This document shows, piece after piece, positions 6,784 through 15,458 of a stretch of 32,090 nt of DNA. The notes under the pieces are model-generated. The model searched no databases, was not told where the DNA came from, and worked only from the letters and a program-made list of their open reading frames with translations. Numbering within the stretch: position 1 is the stretch's first letter; every line of letters starts with the position of its first letter. The position numbers were made by a program, and so were the translations under genes. The stretch is from Chthoniobacter flavus (GTDB lineage Bacteria > Verrucomicrobiota > Verrucomicrobiia > Chthoniobacterales > JACTMZ01). The stretch spans positions 1 to 32,090 of the forward strand of contig CAMBUL010000028.1 in assembly GCA_945871065.1 (NCBI GenBank). Reading direction: 5' to 3'.

Positions 6784-8234
6784 CACGCCGCACCTTTCTC
6801 CGCGTAGCCGGCAGCCCGTTCGGAGGGCGGCGCCCCGGCAGCCAAATCGGCCAAGCCCGGGATCAATTTTCCGTGCGGGTCACGCCGTGCGTAATTCAAG
6901 CGCCGCTCCAAGCGACGCACCGTCTCATCGCCCAGCATATGCTCGATCACCTCGGCATCATCGTGCACATGATCCGGAGCCAATTGCGCGGCATTGGTCA
7001 GATACAGCTCCCAGAGCCGGTGGTTGCGGACAATCTCGCAGGCCCGCTGCCAGCCTTCGGGAGTGAAGGCCACCCGACCGCCTTCCTCCGTGGCCAGTCC
7101 GGCCCGTTGCAACTCAGCGACCTCCCGCCGCGCCCCCGCCGCCGTCTCCCGCCGCCGGGCCGCCACGTTCCCGACCGCCACCACCTCCTCACGAAAACCG
7201 CCGTCCTCCATCACATGATAAATCGCCTTGAGTGTGTTCTCCCGGCGAATCCGCGCGGCCCGCGACCGTCGCCGCCACAATCGCCCGACCATCCCGTGTT
7301 TCGGGGCAAAGAGCAGAGCGAGCACAAAAAGGGCCGCCGCGGCCAGGACCATGAAAGGCCCAGTCGGCAAGCTCCGCCCGGTGAAGGAAAAGAAAGCCCC
7401 CGCCGCCCCGGCCAACATGCCAAACCCCGCCGACCAAGCCAGCATGGCCCCCATCCGATCGGTCAGGAGAAATGCGGCCGCCGCCGGAATGACCAACATG
7501 GCCGAGACCAGGACCACGCCGACAGCCTGCAGGGCCGACACAATCGCGAAGGCCAGCAACAACATGAGGCTGTAATGATAAAGCTTCACCGGCCACCCGA
7601 GCGACCGCGCGAACCCCTCGTCGAAACTTGTCAGCACATACTCTTTGTAAAAAAGCCCCACCGCCCCCAAAGCCAGTACGGTCACTCCGGCCAGCAACCA
7701 CACATCTTCCGGACCGAGCGCCGCTGCCTGGCCGAACATGAAGCCATCCAACCCGCTCTTCGCCCCGCCCGGCAAATTCTGGATCATGGTGAAGAGCACG
7801 ATGCCTACCCCAAAAAACGAGGAAAGGACAAACCCCAGCGCCGCGTCCTCCCGGTGTTTCGTGGTGGCCCGGATCCATTGCACCACGACCGCGCCGAGCA
7901 ACCCCGCCCCCACCGCTCCGGCGAAAATCGCCGCCGGATTCTTTGTCATACCCCACAAAAACCCGAGAGCCACCCCGGGCAAGACCGCATGGGAGAGCGC
8001 ATCACCCATCAAAGCCAGCTTGCGCACCACGAGGAAGGCGCCCATCAAACCGCAACACAGCCCGAGCAACATCGAGCCGCCCAGCGCATAGCGCACCGAA
8101 GGATCCTGCAGACTGAAAAAGCGCGCGGCCTGCGAACCAAAATTCCAGTCTGCCATTTCCCCGATGCGCGCCGCCTCGACCGGTGCGGCAGTGGTCAACA
8201 CCAGGAGCGCCACGAACCAGCCCAGCCTCCTCAC
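6783..8234 (-). CDS. mntC: Metal ABC permease fused to a DtxR/MntR-like regulatory domain
   Basis: This 483-residue protein has three parts. The first 25 or so residues resemble a signal peptide (LGWFVALLVLTTAAPVEA). Residues about 45-320 form an ABC-3 permease with VVRKLALMGDALSHAVLPGV, YKEYVLTSFDEGFARSLGW and LQAVGVVLVSAMLVIPAAAA. The last 150 or so residues look like an iron-dependent repressor: a degenerate winged helix (ENTLKAIYHVMEDGGFREEV) and the metal-binding/dimerisation part (RNHRLWELYLTNAAQLAPDH then VHDDAEVIEHML and RDPHGKLIPG). Permease-DtxR fusions are known in this transporter family. The cytosolic tail may sense metal and gate transport. The GTG start overlaps the ATPase stop as GTGA. 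Confidence 0.9.
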   Translation of the reverse strand: MRRLGWFVALLVLTTAAPVEAARIGEMADWNFGSQAARFFSLQDPSVRYALGGSMLLGLCCGLMGAFLVVRKLALMGDALSHAVLPGVALGFLWGMTKNPAAIFAGAVGAGLLGAVVVQWIRATTKHREDAALGFVLSSFFGVGIVLFTMIQNLPGGAKSGLDGFMFGQAAALGPEDVWLLAGVTVLALGAVGLFYKEYVLTSFDEGFARSLGWPVKLYHYSLMLLLAFAIVSALQAVGVVLVSAMLVIPAAAAFLLTDRMGAMLAWSAGFGMLAGAAGAFFSFTGRSLPTGPFMVLAAAALFVLALLFAPKHGMVGRLWRRRSRAARIRRENTLKAIYHVMEDGGFREEVVAVGNVAARRRETAAGARREVAELQRAGLATEEGGRVAFTPEGWQRACEIVRNHRLWELYLTNAAQLAPDHVHDDAEVIEHMLGDETVRRLERRLNYARRDPHGKLIPGLADLAAGAPPSERAAGYAEKGAA

Positions 8235-9007
8235 GGCTCCTCCCCAAGCGACTGGACCACGTCGGAAAGAATGGTCAGCCGCCCACCGTAGGTTTTCTGC
8301 AGCAACTCCGGCGTGAATACTTCCGCGGTCGGCCCCGCCGCCACGAGGCGCACGTTGAGAAGAACCAGACGATCGAAGTAATCCCGCGCGGTCGACAAAT
8401 CATGGTGCACCACGACCACCGTTTTGCCCCGCGCCTTCATCTCGCGGAGGAGATCAACAATCGCCGCCTCCGTGGCCGCATCCACCCCGGCAAAGGGTTC
8501 GTCCATGAAATAGAGGTCGCTCTCCTGGGCCAAAGCGCGCGCGAGAAAAACCCTCTGGCGCTGGCCGCCGGACAAATTGCCGATCTGCCGCCGCGCCAGA
8601 GGCAGCATCTGCACTTGATCGAGACAAGCCCGCGCAATCTCGCGGTCCGCCCGGCCCGGACGCCGGCCCGGAGGCAGGTGCCCGTACCGACCCATCAACA
8701 CGACATCCATCACGTTGACCGGAAAATCCCAGTCCACCGACTCCCGCTGGGGAACATAACCCGTGCGGCGTGCGTTTTGGGCCAGCGGACCACCGAAAAT
8801 TTTGACCCAACCGGCCGACAAGGGCAACAAGCCCAGCACCGCTTTGAGCAACGTCGACTTGCCCGCCCCGTTCGGACCGATAATTCCGGTCAGACTCCCC
8901 GCCGGCACGGTCAGATCAATCCCGTAAAGCACCGGCCGCCGGTCGTAAGCCACCGTCAGATCATGCACCTCCAAGGGCGGGGCCGTGGTGGAAAAATCTT
9001 TCATCAT
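8231..9007 (-). CDS. mntB: Manganese/zinc ABC transporter ATP-binding protein
   Basis: This 258-residue ATPase energises the importer. It has Walker A GPNGAGKST (about residues 43-51), a Q-loop followed by YVPQRESVDWDFPVNVMDVV, signature LSGGQRQRVFLARALAQ, Walker B LYFMDEPFAGVD and H-loop VVVHHDL, all intact. The YVPQRxxVDWDFP segment is typical of Mn/Zn/Fe ATPases of the TroB/MntB type. It is the first gene of the operon. The start is one of two tandem ATGs at 9007 and 9004, and a perfect 18-bp palindrome ends one base upstream, with no room for a Shine-Dalgarno site. Regulation by the divergent MntR-like protein is therefore likely. Confidence 0.94.
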   Translation of the reverse strand: MMKDFSTTAPPLEVHDLTVAYDRRPVLYGIDLTVPAGSLTGIIGPNGAGKSTLLKAVLGLLPLSAGWVKIFGGPLAQNARRTGYVPQRESVDWDFPVNVMDVVLMGRYGHLPPGRRPGRADREIARACLDQVQMLPLARRQIGNLSGGQRQRVFLARALAQESDLYFMDEPFAGVDAATEAAIVDLLREMKARGKTVVVVHHDLSTARDYFDRLVLLNVRLVAAGPTAEVFTPELLQKTYGGRLTILSDVVQSLGEEP

Positions 9008-9008
9008 G

Positions 9009-9026
9009 ATGTAGCAGATGCTACAT
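9009..9026. promoter_or_regulatory. Palindromic operator of the Mn importer/mntR divergent region
   Basis: This is a perfect palindrome, ATGTAGCA-GA-TGCTACAT. It sits one base upstream of the ATPase start and between divergent genes. A candidate minus-strand -35 TTGACA (9061-9066) lies upstream, so repressor binding would block the start region. The same TGTAGC/GCTACA arms recur before the substrate-binding protein gene at 10487-10502. Confidence 0.8.
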
Positions 9027-9085
9027 TACTCAGATATGTGTAATCCGGCGGTTGCCGGTCTGTCAAACCCCCATTCCCCGCCGCC

Positions 9086-9526
9086 ATGCCCGCCCGCACC
9101 CGCGACACCGCCGCCATCCAACACCACACCCGCCGCGCCCATGCGCAGGAGCGCGCCCAGGACTACGTCGAAGCCATCGCCGACCTCATGGCCGAGCACG
9201 GCGAGGCTCGGGCCACCGACATCGCCCGCTCGCTCGGGGTGACCCACGTCACGGTTATCCGCACGGTCCAGCGACTCCAGCGGGAGGGACTGGTCAAAAC
9301 CCTGCCTTACCGCTCGATCTTCCTCACTTCGGCCGGACGCGCCCTCGCTGCGCGGACCAAAGACCGCCACCAGACAGTCGTCGCCTTTCTCGAGGTGCTC
9401 GGCGTACCACGCGCGGACGCCATGGCCGATGCGGAAGGCATTGAACATCACGTCAGCCCCGCCACCCTCGCCGCAATGAACAAATTCCTTGCCGCACAAG
9501 GCCCGCGCCGGCGTACCGGAAAATAG
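9086..9526 (+). CDS. mntR: MntR/DtxR-family manganese-responsive transcriptional regulator
   Basis: This 146-residue regulator has an N-terminal winged helix-turn-helix (DYVEAIADLMAEHGEARATD, then IARSLGVTHVTVIRTVQRLQ and REGLVKT) and a C-terminal metal-binding dimerisation domain (LEVLGVPRADAMADAEGIEH then HVSPATL). The E-x-x-E-H-H pattern is the MntR/DtxR metal site. MntR proteins repress Mn uptake when Mn is replete. It is divergent from the importer operon with an 18-bp palindrome between them, and likely controls the importer, the separate substrate-binding protein gene, and possibly itself. The longer N-terminal extension before the winged helix is seen in alphaproteobacterial-type MntR. 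Metal specificity is by family, not proven. Confidence 0.9.
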   Translation: MPARTRDTAAIQHHTRRAHAQERAQDYVEAIADLMAEHGEARATDIARSLGVTHVTVIRTVQRLQREGLVKTLPYRSIFLTSAGRALAARTKDRHQTVVAFLEVLGVPRADAMADAEGIEHHVSPATLAAMNKFLAAQGPRRRTGK

Positions 9527-9571
9527 AGACCGCGACCAGCCAAGCGCACCCGTTCGTGAGAGTGCTGCTTG

Positions 9572-10483
9572 CTACTCCTTGGTCCCGTCCAAGCCCGCCA
9601 CGATGGTGGCGAGGTTGTAGCGCATCATCCCGTCGTAAGTCCCCACGTCGTAACCCCCCGCCATTTGACCCGGTTCACCCAGGGCATCGGAGAAAAGCTC
9701 GCCTCCGATCCGCGCCCCTGCATCCTGGGCCACGCGCTGCAAACCGGCCGGGTTGACGCTTGTTTCCACGAAAATAGCCGGCACTTTTTGCTCGCGGAGG
9801 AAGTCAACCAGTCCGGCCATATCGGACAAACTCGTTTCGCTCACCGTGGAAATCCCCTGGAGCGCGATGACCCGAAACCCGTAAGCCCGGCCGAAGTAGT
9901 TGAAGGCATCATGACTGGTCACGAGGATGCGTTGCCCCTCGGGCACCACCTCGGCCTGCTCGCGGCACCAGGCATCCAGCGCCCGCAATTCGGCGGCCAA
10001 CTTTTCCCCGTTGGCACGATAGACCGGCGCCCCGTCGGGATCCGCCTCCGACAAGCCGGCCACCACCGCAGGCACCGCCTCGGCCCAAAGCGAGGCATCC
10101 AACCAAATGTGCGGATCATAAAAGCCCTCGGAATCCTCCGGAGAAAGCAAGCGACTCTCCGGTACCGACTCGCTCACCGCAAAGACTTTGACCCCCTGCC
10201 CGGCCAATCGGGCAAACAAGTCGCCGAGACGGCCTTCCAAATTTAATCCGTTGTAGAAAATTGCGTCCGCCTTGGCCAAGCGCGATGCGTCCGCCGCGGT
10301 CGGCTTGTAAAGGTGCGGGTCCACCCCCGGGCCCATCAACTGCCGCACCTCGACCCGCTCGCCGCCCGTCCGCCGGACCAAATCGGCCACCATCCCGGTG
10401 GTGGCGACAACTTTTACTTCAGCCGCCGGCAAACCGGCGGCGCCCAGCAGCAAAAACCAAATGATGGTAAGATATTGTTTCAT
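9572..10483 (-). CDS. mntA: Manganese/zinc ABC transporter substrate-binding protein (TroA/MntA type)
   Basis: This 303-residue periplasmic protein has a signal peptide (MKQYLTIIWFLLLGAAGLPA). The four cluster A-I metal ligands are visible: His in DPHLYKPT, His in DPHIWLDA, Glu in IFVETSVNP and Asp in GTYDGMMRYN. There is no His-rich loop of the ZnuA kind, which favours manganese. I chose ATG 10483 rather than the upstream start at 10510 because it gives a clean signal peptide and the upstream codons overlap the operator. It is not contiguous with the ATPase-permease operon: mntR lies between, convergent with it. The matching operators imply coordinated expression. Confidence 0.92.
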   Translation of the reverse strand: MKQYLTIIWFLLLGAAGLPAAEVKVVATTGMVADLVRRTGGERVEVRQLMGPGVDPHLYKPTAADASRLAKADAIFYNGLNLEGRLGDLFARLAGQGVKVFAVSESVPESRLLSPEDSEGFYDPHIWLDASLWAEAVPAVVAGLSEADPDGAPVYRANGEKLAAELRALDAWCREQAEVVPEGQRILVTSHDAFNYFGRAYGFRVIALQGISTVSETSLSDMAGLVDFLREQKVPAIFVETSVNPAGLQRVAQDAGARIGGELFSDALGEPGQMAGGYDVGTYDGMMRYNLATIVAGLDGTKE

Positions 10484-10486
10484 AAA

Positions 10487-10502
10487 TGTAGCTTTAGCTA
10501 CA
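10487..10502. promoter_or_regulatory. Palindromic operator of the substrate-binding protein gene
   Basis: This 16-bp palindrome TGTAGCT-TT-AGCTACA ends 3 bases before the ATG at 10483. A candidate minus-strand promoter with TTGACA (10530-10535), a 17-bp spacer and TATTGC (10507-10512) would start transcription inside the palindrome. It shares its arms with the palindrome at 9009-9026, so both are probable sites for the same MntR-like repressor. Confidence 0.78.
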
Positions 10503-10506
10503 ATCT

Positions 10507-10535
10507 GCAATAACGACTACGGCCCGCTCTGTCAA
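10507..10535 (-). promoter_or_regulatory. Candidate promoter of the Mn substrate-binding protein gene
   Basis: A perfect -35 TTGACA (10530-10535) is followed by 17 bases and a weak -10 TATTGC (10507-10512) on the minus strand. The predicted start near 10500 leaves a leader of fewer than 20 bases and overlaps the operator at 10487-10502. Confidence 0.5.
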
Positions 10536-10569
10536 AAAATATTCCATGGTTGGGCGGCTCCCCCTCCCG

Positions 10570-10768
10570 AGTAACTCAAGTTATGGCGGACCCGCCAGCC
10601 TGTGGTTCGGGCAGGGGGCACGGGCGTCCCGCCCGTCACGATCCAAACCCATCGGCAGGATGCCGATGCCACACCCCAATGATTTGGGTCACGGGCGTCT
10701 CGCCCGCATGGTCTTTCGGAAAACGGGCGAGACGCCCGTTCCCCCTGGGCTTTGCCGCCCCAGTTACT
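10570..10768. repeat. 199-bp fold-back repeat with AGTAACT/AGTTACT ends
   Basis: The ends are a perfect 7-bp inverted repeat, AGTAACT at 10570-10576 and AGTTACT at 10762-10768. Inside, CAGGGGGCACGGGCGTCCCG at left matches the reverse complement of the right part with few changes. Several GGGCGTCCCGCCC-type small palindromes occur. No coding potential is seen. It fills the gap between hisF and the Mn substrate-binding protein gene, and could help terminate hisF or be a non-autonomous mobile repeat. Confidence 0.65.
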
Positions 10769-10790
10769 TCCCAAACCACGCCCGCCGCCC

Positions 10791-11570
10791 TCAACGGGTT
10801 GCGGCCAGCTCCGTCATCCGCACCGGAATGCCCCGCTCCGCGAGAAACGCCTTCACGTCCCCCACGGTGTATTCTCCGAAATGAAAAATGCTTGCCGCGA
10901 GCACCGCATCCGCTCCTGCGTTCTGTAAAACATCGGCCATGTGCTCGAGTTTCCCCGCGCCACCGCTGGCAATGACCGGAATGCTCACCGCCTCACTCAC
11001 CGCCCGCACCAACTCCATGTCGTAACCCTCCTTCGTCCCATCCGCATCCATACTGGTCAGCAAAATCTCCCCCGCCCCCAACTCCTCGACGCGCCGCGCC
11101 CAGGCCACCGCTTCCAACTCCGTTGGATTCCGCCCGCCATGCGTGTAAACCGTCCACCCACCCTCTGGCCGCCGCCGCGCGTCGATCGCCACCACGATGC
11201 ACTGGGACCCGAACCGCTCCGCGCCCTCGCGGACCAGCTCAGGACGCTGGAGGGCCGACGTGTTGATGCTCACCTTGTCCGCCCCCGCCCGCAACATCAC
11301 CTTCATGTCCTCCACCGAGCGGATCCCGCCGCCGACGGTCAAGGGCATGAAGCACTCCGAGGCCGTCCGCTCAACCACATCCACCATGGTCGCGCGGGCA
11401 TCGGACGAGGCCGTGATATCCAAAAAGACCAATTCGTCTGCCCCCTGCGCATCGTAAGCCTTGGCGCACTCGACCGGATCTCCGGCGTCGCGCAGGTTGA
11501 GAAATTTCGTCCCCTTGACCACACGTCCGCCGGTCACGTCGAGGCACGGGATGATGCGTTTGGTCAGCAT
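10791..11570 (-). CDS. hisF: Imidazole glycerol phosphate synthase cyclase subunit HisF
   Basis: This 259-residue beta/alpha-barrel enzyme uses ammonia from HisH to convert PRFAR to imidazole glycerol phosphate and AICAR, in histidine biosynthesis (cytosol). Family marks are the N-terminal [16 protein letters not shown] with catalytic Asp in CLD, the phosphate-binding VGGGIRS, the second catalytic Asp in VAIDARR, and [14 protein letters not shown]. Length matches the family (about 250-260). No other his gene is beside it, so it appears unlinked from a his operon. It is divergent from the amidase gene 84 bases away, and the 10570-10768 repeat follows its stop. Confidence 0.97.
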   Translation of the reverse strand: MLTKRIIPCLDVTGGRVVKGTKFLNLRDAGDPVECAKAYDAQGADELVFLDITASSDARATMVDVVERTASECFMPLTVGGGIRSVEDMKVMLRAGADKVSINTSALQRPELVREGAERFGSQCIVVAIDARRRPEGGWTVYTHGGRNPTELEAVAWARRVEELGAGEILLTSMDADGTKEGYDMELVRAVSEAVSIPVIASGGAGKLEHMADVLQNAGADAVLAASIFHFGEYTVGDVKAFLAERGIPVRMTELAATR

Positions 11571-11654
11571 CCCCCGAGGATGCCCGCCGGCACCCCTCCG
11601 CGCAATCCGTCGTATTTGCTTTGCCTGAGCTCTCCGGTTTTTTACGTTCCATCG

Positions 11655-12260
11655 ATGCGATCACTTTTTTGCGCGGCCCTTTTGTCCGCCACAGTGATCT
11701 TCTTGACCGGGTGCGCGAGCACGAGCGGGGTCGGACGCTTCCACACTGTGGTCTTGGACGCGGGGCACGGCGGGATCGACCGGGGGGCCAAGGGCGTGGA
11801 CGGCTCAACCGAAAAAAAATACGCGCTCGACACGGCCAAACGGGTGGAGCGTAGGCTCAAGCGTGCCGGTTACCGCGTGGTCATGACCCGCAAGGGCGAT
11901 TACTTTGTTCCCCTGCCAACCCGCGCGGCCATTTCCAACCGCACACGGGGCGCGGTTTTTGTCAGCATCCATTACAACTGGGCCAGCCGCTCCAGCGCCA
12001 GCGGCACCGAAACCTACTACTACAACTCCCGCTCCTACCCGCTGGCCGCCAATATCCAACGGGAATTGGCCCGCGTCTCCGGCAACCGCGGGGTCAAGCG
12101 TGCCCGCTTCCACGTCCTGCGCAACAACGCCCGTCCGTCCGCCTTGGTCGAATGCGGCTTCCTCTCCAATTCCGGCGAGGCGCGCAAAGCCCGTTCCGCC
12201 TCGTACCGCCAGCGCGTGGCCGACGCCATCGTGCGCGGCATCGTGAAGTCATCAAGGTGA
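11655..12260 (+). CDS. N-acetylmuramoyl-L-alanine amidase (Amidase_3), lipoprotein
   Basis: This 201-residue enzyme should cleave the amide bond between N-acetylmuramic acid and the peptide stem of peptidoglycan. A lipoprotein signal peptide ([20 protein letters not shown]) ends at a lipobox cysteine, placing it at a membrane in the periplasm. The zinc site of Amidase_3 is visible: His in [11 protein letters not shown], Glu in STEKKYAL, His in VSIHYN, and catalytic Glu in VECGFLSN. The frame is open far upstream, but only the ATG at 11655 gives a signal peptide; the upstream part is antisense to hisF. No AMIN or SPOR domain is present, so this is a minimal catalytic unit. Confidence 0.92.
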   Translation: MRSLFCAALLSATVIFLTGCASTSGVGRFHTVVLDAGHGGIDRGAKGVDGSTEKKYALDTAKRVERRLKRAGYRVVMTRKGDYFVPLPTRAAISNRTRGAVFVSIHYNWASRSSASGTETYYYNSRSYPLAANIQRELARVSGNRGVKRARFHVLRNNARPSALVECGFLSNSGEARKARSASYRQRVADAIVRGIVKSSR

Positions 12261-12720
12261 AGCCGAGCCTCGACTTCCTGCCATCTACCCGCTCCACCAG
12301 CCAGAGCGACGATTGAACAATTGTTAACCAAGCAAATACGGAGAGATCCGCGCCCTCTGAACTTTGTTCCCTTCGTTACGTTGACTCCTTCGCTCCCGCT
12401 CATCTCGTCCTGCGGGTCCCGCTTGGGCGGGATCTTCCCTGAGCGCCCATGCGCTCCGGTGATCTGTTAAAAAAACTCTGATCATTTCCTCTCCGTGATC
12501 TCTGTGCCTTGGGGAGAGAAATTTCCGCTCCCCGCATCCCGAGCCTCGAACTCAGAAAACTCTCACGGAGACACGGAGAGCACGGGACTAAAAAATCACC
12601 GGAAACCCCTCTGCGTTCTCTGTGCCCTCTGTGGTTTGCCAAGCAATCGCGCTCGGAGTGCGCGATCCGCTGGAGACGACCCAACCCACCGGGGCCTTCC
12701 CCCCTTCGTTACCTTTTGTT
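12261..12720. repeat. Intergenic region with CTCYGTG-type dispersed repeats
   Basis: No gene is apparent in these 460 bases. Copies of a degenerate CTCTGTG/CTCCGTG repeat are present: CTCTCCGTGATCTCTGTGCC near 12489, an inverted copy (CACGGAGACACGGAGAG) near 12567, and CTCTGCGTTCTCTGTGCCCT near 12610. A second direct repeat, TGTTAAAAAAACTC, occurs near 12465 and 12717. This looks like accumulated non-coding repeats between the convergent amidase gene and ATP synthase operon. Confidence 0.6.
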
Positions 12721-12747
12721 AAAAAAAACTCCGGTCTTCAAACCGAG
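12721..12747 (-). terminator. Intrinsic terminator of the ATP synthase operon
   Basis: On the minus strand CTCGGT-TTGAAG-ACCGGAG forms a 6-bp stem with one bulged G, directly followed by eight T. The hairpin overlaps the last codons and TGA of atpC (12738-12740), so the operon ends almost at the stop codon. Confidence 0.7.
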
Positions 12748-13157
12748 CGGCGGCGGCGTTTGACGCCCAGCATGGCCAAGTTGCGCTTCAGTCCGGCTTC
12801 CAATCCGGCGGCCTCCTCGTCGCTCATGTTGGCCGCATTGGCCAGAGCGGTTTGCGCCCGCTCGATCGCCTTGGCCACTGCATCCTCATCGATCTCGCTC
12901 TCGCGCGTCACCATGTCGGTCAGGATGGAGATGCGGCCGGGCGTGATCTGGGCGAAGCCCTCGCCCACTGCGGCGTAAACCGTCTTGCCGTCATTGATCA
13001 CCACCAACTCACCCGGCTCGAGCATGGTCATGAGCGGTTCGTGCTGCGGGAGCACACCGATTTCCCCAGTCGTCGTCGGGATGACCACCTGATCGACCTG
13101 CTCCGCGGTACTGACCCCGGCGGGAGAGACGATTTCGAACTGGATTTTGGCGGCCAC
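12738..13157 (-). CDS. atpC: ATP synthase F1 epsilon subunit
   Basis: This 139-residue epsilon subunit is part of the F1 central stalk, coupling c-ring rotation to catalysis and inhibiting wasteful ATP hydrolysis. The N-terminal beta-sandwich shows IQFEIVSPAGVS, GEIGVLPQHEPLMTMLEPGE and AQITPGRISILTD. The C-terminal helical hairpin (AIERAQTALANAANMS and on) ends in a basic tail VKRRRRSV. It is the last gene of the operon, 3 bases after atpD, and its stop is inside the terminator hairpin. Confidence 0.95.
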   Translation of the reverse strand: MAAKIQFEIVSPAGVSTAEQVDQVVIPTTTGEIGVLPQHEPLMTMLEPGELVVINDGKTVYAAVGEGFAQITPGRISILTDMVTRESEIDEDAVAKAIERAQTALANAANMSDEEAAGLEAGLKRNLAMLGVKRRRRSV

Positions 13158-13160
13158 GCT

Positions 13161-14579
<1,419 letters not shown>

Positions 14580-15452
14580 TTAGCCCATGGCGATCTGGGC
14601 CGAGGAAATCTCGAGGATTTCCGTGGTGATCGCGGCCTGGCGTATTTTGTTGTATTCAAGGGTGAGGTCTTTGATGAGGGACTTGGCATTATCGGTGGCA
14701 TTCTTCATGGCCACCATGCGCGCACTCTGCTCGGACGCGCGGGCGTTGAGGATCATGGCATACAACTCGTTGCCGATGTAAAAAGGGAGCAACGCGTTGA
14801 GCACTTCTTGGGGGGAAGGTTCGAATTTGAAAGCGGACATGGCCTCCTCCACCGTAGTATCGGTATCCTCCACCTGCTTGCCGCCCATCTCGAAAGAGGC
14901 AATGGGTAGCACTTCGTGCGCCGCAGGCACCTGGAGCAGGGTGTTGATGAAATCGGTGTAAAGCACAACGGCACGGTCGCACTCGCCGGCCAGGAATTTT
15001 TCGATGATGAATTGCGCTACCGGTTTGACCTCCCCGTATTCCAGCGTGTCGCGCATCGGGAAGTCGGCCAGCAGGGGACGCTTGGTGCGGGCCAGAAAAT
15101 CAACCGCTTTTTTGCCCGAGGCAATGAAGCTGGTCGTAGCCGAATCGAATCGCTGGATCTCGCGAAAGAGGTTTGTGTTCAACCCGCCGCAAAGACCTTT
15201 GTCCGTCGCGACGACGTAGACCAAAGTGTGATGGACCGGGCGGGCCTGGAGGAGCGGATGGAGTTCGTCCTCGCTGTGCTTGCTCAAGGAGACAAGTACA
15301 CGGTTGAGCATGCGGGCGTAGGGACGGGCATCCAAGGCGCGCTGCTGCGCCTTGCGCATTTTCGCCGCGGCGATCATTTGCATCGCTTTGGTGATTTGCG
15401 CCGTGTTGCGGACCGATTTGATCCGGCGGCGGATGTCCCGTGTGCTCGGCAT
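14580..15452 (-). CDS. atpG: ATP synthase F1 gamma subunit
   Basis: This 290-residue subunit forms the rotating central shaft. The N-terminal helix reads MPSTRDIRRRIKSVRNTAQI and TKAMQMIAAAKMRKAQ, the usual gamma signature; the central Rossmann-like part holds YVVATDKGLCGGLNTNLFRE; and the C-terminal helix ends with LEYNKIRQAAITTEILEISS. All family landmarks are present at normal length. It lies 6 bases after atpA and 12 bases before atpD. Confidence 0.97.
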   Translation of the reverse strand: MPSTRDIRRRIKSVRNTAQITKAMQMIAAAKMRKAQQRALDARPYARMLNRVLVSLSKHSEDELHPLLQARPVHHTLVYVVATDKGLCGGLNTNLFREIQRFDSATTSFIASGKKAVDFLARTKRPLLADFPMRDTLEYGEVKPVAQFIIEKFLAGECDRAVVLYTDFINTLLQVPAAHEVLPIASFEMGGKQVEDTDTTVEEAMSAFKFEPSPQEVLNALLPFYIGNELYAMILNARASEQSARMVAMKNATDNAKSLIKDLTLEYNKIRQAAITTEILEISSAQIAMG

Positions 15453-15458
15453 GGGTCT

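Noticed and set aside
10941-11654. N-terminal extension of the amidase frame
   Set aside because: It is antisense to hisF and lacks similarity to amidases; the lipoprotein signal begins at 11655.
12261-12720. CRISPR-like array of the CTCTGTG repeats
   Set aside because: The units are degenerate, of mixed orientation, without regular spacers, and no cas gene is near.
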